A stretch of 64,000 nt of DNA. Origin: an uncultured Oscillibacter sp. (GTDB taxonomy: Bacteria; Bacillota; Clostridia; Oscillospirales; Oscillospiraceae). The stretch covers positions 231,043-295,042 of the forward strand of contig CAJUMX010000002.1 of assembly GCA_910587705.1 (NCBI GenBank). Reading direction: 5' to 3'. Position 1 is the stretch's first letter. The number at the start of each line of letters is the position of its first letter. A program made the translations under genes and the position numbers. This document shows, in pieces, positions 62,037 to 64,000 of the stretch. The notes beneath the pieces are model-generated. The model had not been told where the DNA came from, did not search any database, and was given only the letters and a program-made list of their open reading frames with translations.

Positions 62037-62104
62037 CCGCTTTTCCACAACATACACGGGCCGCAGCTGAACGCTGCGGCCCTGCCTGCATAAGGAGGGA
62101 CGAC

Positions 62105-62635
62105 ATGCAACTGGAATTGGCGGTCCTGGACTGGATACAGCTCCACCTCCGCTGTGAGCTTCTGGACTGGCTGATGCCCTTTGTCAGCGGCCTCAGTAAC
62201 CACGGTGAGGTCTGGATTCTCTTCGCCGCCCTGCTTCTCTTAATCCGGCGGCAGCGGGTCTACGGCCTCTCCGCCGCCTGTGCCCTAACCCTGGACCTGA
62301 TTGCCTGTAACATCATTTTAAAGCCCCTCATCGACCGTCTCCGGCCCTTTGTGTTCCGACCGAACCTTTCCCTACTGGTTTCCCCGCCAGGGGACGCGTC
62401 TTTCCCCTCCGGCCACACAGCGGCGGCTTTTGCCATGGTCTTTGCCTTGAAAACCGCCGGAAGTCCCCTGTGGTGGCCCGCTCTGGCCCTGGCCACCGTC
62501 ACGGCCTTTTCCCGGCTTTATCTCTATGTTCACTGGCCCACCGATGTCTTGGGGGGCGTCCTGCTGGGTGCCGCTGTGGGCTGGGCCGGAGCAAAGCTGG
62601 CGAAGGTCCTTCTCAAAAAACCAACACAGGACTGA
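62105..62635 (+). CDS. PAP2-family membrane phosphatase
   Basis: 176 residues, five to six membrane helices. The tripartite phosphatase signature is visible: K-P-L-I-D-R-L-R-P near 72-80, PSGH near 100-103, and SR-x-Y ... HWPTDVLGG near 137-152. Probably a lipid or undecaprenyl-diphosphate phosphatase (BcrC/PgpB type). AAGGAGGGACGAC precedes the ATG at 62105. A 9-bp GC hairpin (62058-62082) lies between it and ilvD, without a T run. Confidence 0.87.
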   Translation: MQLELAVLDWIQLHLRCELLDWLMPFVSGLSNHGEVWILFAALLLLIRRQRVYGLSAACALTLDLIACNIILKPLIDRLRPFVFRPNLSLLVSPPGDASFPSGHTAAAFAMVFALKTAGSPLWWPALALATVTAFSRLYLYVHWPTDVLGGVLLGAAVGWAGAKLAKVLLKKPTQD

Positions 62636-62693
62636 AAGAAGCCCAGGACCCTGTTAGGGCGTGCCTGATAAAGAAGTTTTCTTTGTTGGGTGG

Positions 62694-62731
62694 CAACCGC
62701 ATGATACTTTGGTGTCATGCGGTTGTCTTTT
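62694..62731 (+). terminator. Terminator after the PAP2 gene
   Basis: A 14-bp stem (62694-62707 with 62712-62725, one G-T pair) with a 4-nt loop and a TCTTTTTG tail on plus. The stop codon of the minus-strand recombinase (62715-62717) lies inside its right arm. Confidence 0.7.
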
Positions 62732-63953
62732 TGCTATACCGGCTAAATTCCGGCGAAAAATCAATCTCGCCAATGAAGTTATAATGTACGTCAATGCGCT
62801 GGACACGGTGGCCGCTGGACTTATCGGGGGCATGGACAACGATTTTCTCCACGAACTCCCGCAGAAGCGCCGGGGTCAGCTCGGTGGGCTGGGTGTACTT
62901 CTTGACAATTTTCAAAAAGCTCTGGACATTGACTGCCTGCGTCTGAGCGGCGTGTACGATAGTAGACAGATCCTCTATGGACTGTTTCAGTGCCGCTTGC
63001 TCCTGTTCGTAGCCCTCGGACAGCTTGGCAAAGCGTTCCTCACTCAGCTTACCTACAACATGATCTTCGTAAAGCCTCTGAATGATAGTATCCAACTCGT
63101 TATAACGCCGCTCTTGCTTTTCCAGCTTACGCTTGGCCTTTTCCTGTTCGGTGCGCTGTAACGTCATCTTGTTTTCCATGATGCGCCGCACAAACTCGTC
63201 CTCGTCCTCCTGGGCGTAGGCTACTACCCGTTGCAAATTTTGGAGTACAAGCTGTTCCAGTACCACCGCCCGGATGTAATGGGCACTACAACCCTTTTTG
63301 TTGCGGTAGGTGGCGCAGGTATAGCACTCCTGTTCATGCGTCCAGGAAGCAGTCCGGCAGTGATACAGTCTCGCTCCGCAGTCGGAACAATAGGCCAGCC
63401 CGGAGAACATCCCCATTTCTCCCATCTTGGTGGGACGGCGGCGCTGCTCTCTCGCCTTTTGCACGATCTCCCAGGTTTCCGGGTCGATGATGGCCTTGTG
63501 GGTATCTTCAAATACCACCCACTTGTCCGGCGTATTCTCAATGGTTTTTTTGCTCTTGTAGGACAGCTTGGTGGTCTTGAAGTTGGTAGTACGGCCCAGA
63601 TAGGCATCCTGCTCTAAGATATTGGAAATACTGCTTTCATTCCACCCGCACGGATTGTCCGGGTGATAGTTGCGCGTCCGGCCTGTGCGCTGGAACTCAA
63701 TCGTACCCGGTGTGGGGATGCTCCGCTCTTTCAGCATACGGGCAATTTTGCCGGGGCCGTTGCCCTCCACGCACAACTGGAAAATCAACTCTACCACAGG
63801 GGCGGTTTCCTCGTCCACCAAAAGGTGCCCGTCCTCACCTTTTATATAGCCGTAGGGGGCGTTTGACGCCAGCCTCTGGCCCGACATCCCTTTGTTGCGG
63901 AAAACCGCCCGTATTTTCTTCGAGGTGTCCTTTGCATACCACTCATTGAACAC
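62715..63953 (-). pseudogene. Large serine recombinase (ICE integrase) lacking its catalytic domain
   Basis: The 412-codon frame starts at FNEWYAKDTSKKIRAV, the segment that normally follows the resolvase catalytic domain. It then has the recombinase domain (ASNAPYGYI ... GPGKIARML ... CGWNESSISNILEQDAYLG), the zinc-ribbon CSDCGARLYHC ... CYTC and a long coiled coil (about 240-330), ending VHYNFIGEIDF. This is the Tn1549/Tn4451-like integrase class. Upstream, an in-frame stop follows within three codons, and none of the 47 remaining bases encodes catalytic-domain sequence in any frame. So the ~130-residue N-terminus is lost or separated by an insertion. Lower GC than the neighbours. Confidence 0.8.
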
Positions 63954-64000
63954 AGGTTATTGGGGAAAGGGAAAGCAAACAGGCAAAAATCCAGTATTCA

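Noticed and set aside
58309..62057. Two minus frames of over 600 codons opposite galK-galT and ilvD
   Set aside because: Both are antisense shadows rich in Gly, Val and His and cross gene boundaries without motifs.
1..64000. tRNA, rRNA or CRISPR array
   Set aside because: No tRNA cloverleaf, rRNA segment or regularly spaced repeat was seen by eye; a covariance-model scan was not possible.

Overview
The window is about 64 kb of a high-GC Clostridia chromosome. Several things point to a gut Oscillospiraceae-like organism (Flavonifractor/Lawsonibacter/Oscillibacter type): a PolC-type replicative polymerase next to the isoprenoid and lipid block, a T-box leucine operon, an MraZ-headed division cluster, a class II GalT, a PASTA-bearing division PBP, and remnants of Tn1549-type conjugative elements. 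The lineage is inferred from gene content and composition; no rRNA or tRNA gene is present to confirm it.

Layout. (1) 1-8464, minus strand: division and cell-wall (dcw) cluster mraZ-rsmH-ftsL-PBP-murE-mraY-ftsW, with ftsW running off the left edge. murF and murD are absent from their usual places. (2) 8575-10296, minus: rsmD, coaD and a coiled-coil protein. (3) 10386-13353, minus: an ABC importer operon headed by a TM1266-type small regulator, behind a structured leader RNA with an intrinsic terminator. (4) 13392-16374, minus: alr, then thrC with a GNAT acetyltransferase. A DUF3795 gene diverges from thrC. (5) 16900-21817, minus: leuACDB under a T-box. (6) rpsU on plus, then secA, a small membrane protein, pgeF and an oligopeptide-type binding protein on minus. 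(7) 27866-32189: a COG3581-like protein, divergent from a beta-CASP metallo-hydrolase and the rRNA methyltransferase gene rlmD.

(8) 32.3-45.6 kb is an accessory island of lower GC. Its left side is littered with scars: a MATE pump fragment, the C-terminus of a large serine recombinase, and an IS5 transposase. Its right side holds broken conjugation genes and an IS1182 fragment. Between them is an intact, apparently complete operon for an unidentified alpha-hydroxy or sugar acid: a LysR regulator, a three-part TRAP transporter, two tandem enolase-superfamily enzymes, a LarA-type nickel racemase/epimerase homologue, a split UxaA-type dehydratase and a DUF401 permease, closed by a 19-bp terminator. 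This is the most interesting part of the window.

(9) 45.6-56.1 kb, minus: pyrH-frr-uppS-cdsA-dxr-rseP-ispG-polC and a small membrane protein. (10) 56.3-62.6 kb, plus: an M19 dipeptidase, galK-galT, ilvD and a PAP2 phosphatase. (11) The right edge holds a large serine recombinase that has lost its catalytic N-terminus, probably the end of another integrative element.

In concert, the core blocks cover lipid II synthesis and septation, isoprenoid and phospholipid precursors, leucine synthesis and the Leloir pathway. The island adds an acquired route for uptake and epimerization/dehydration of an organic acid.
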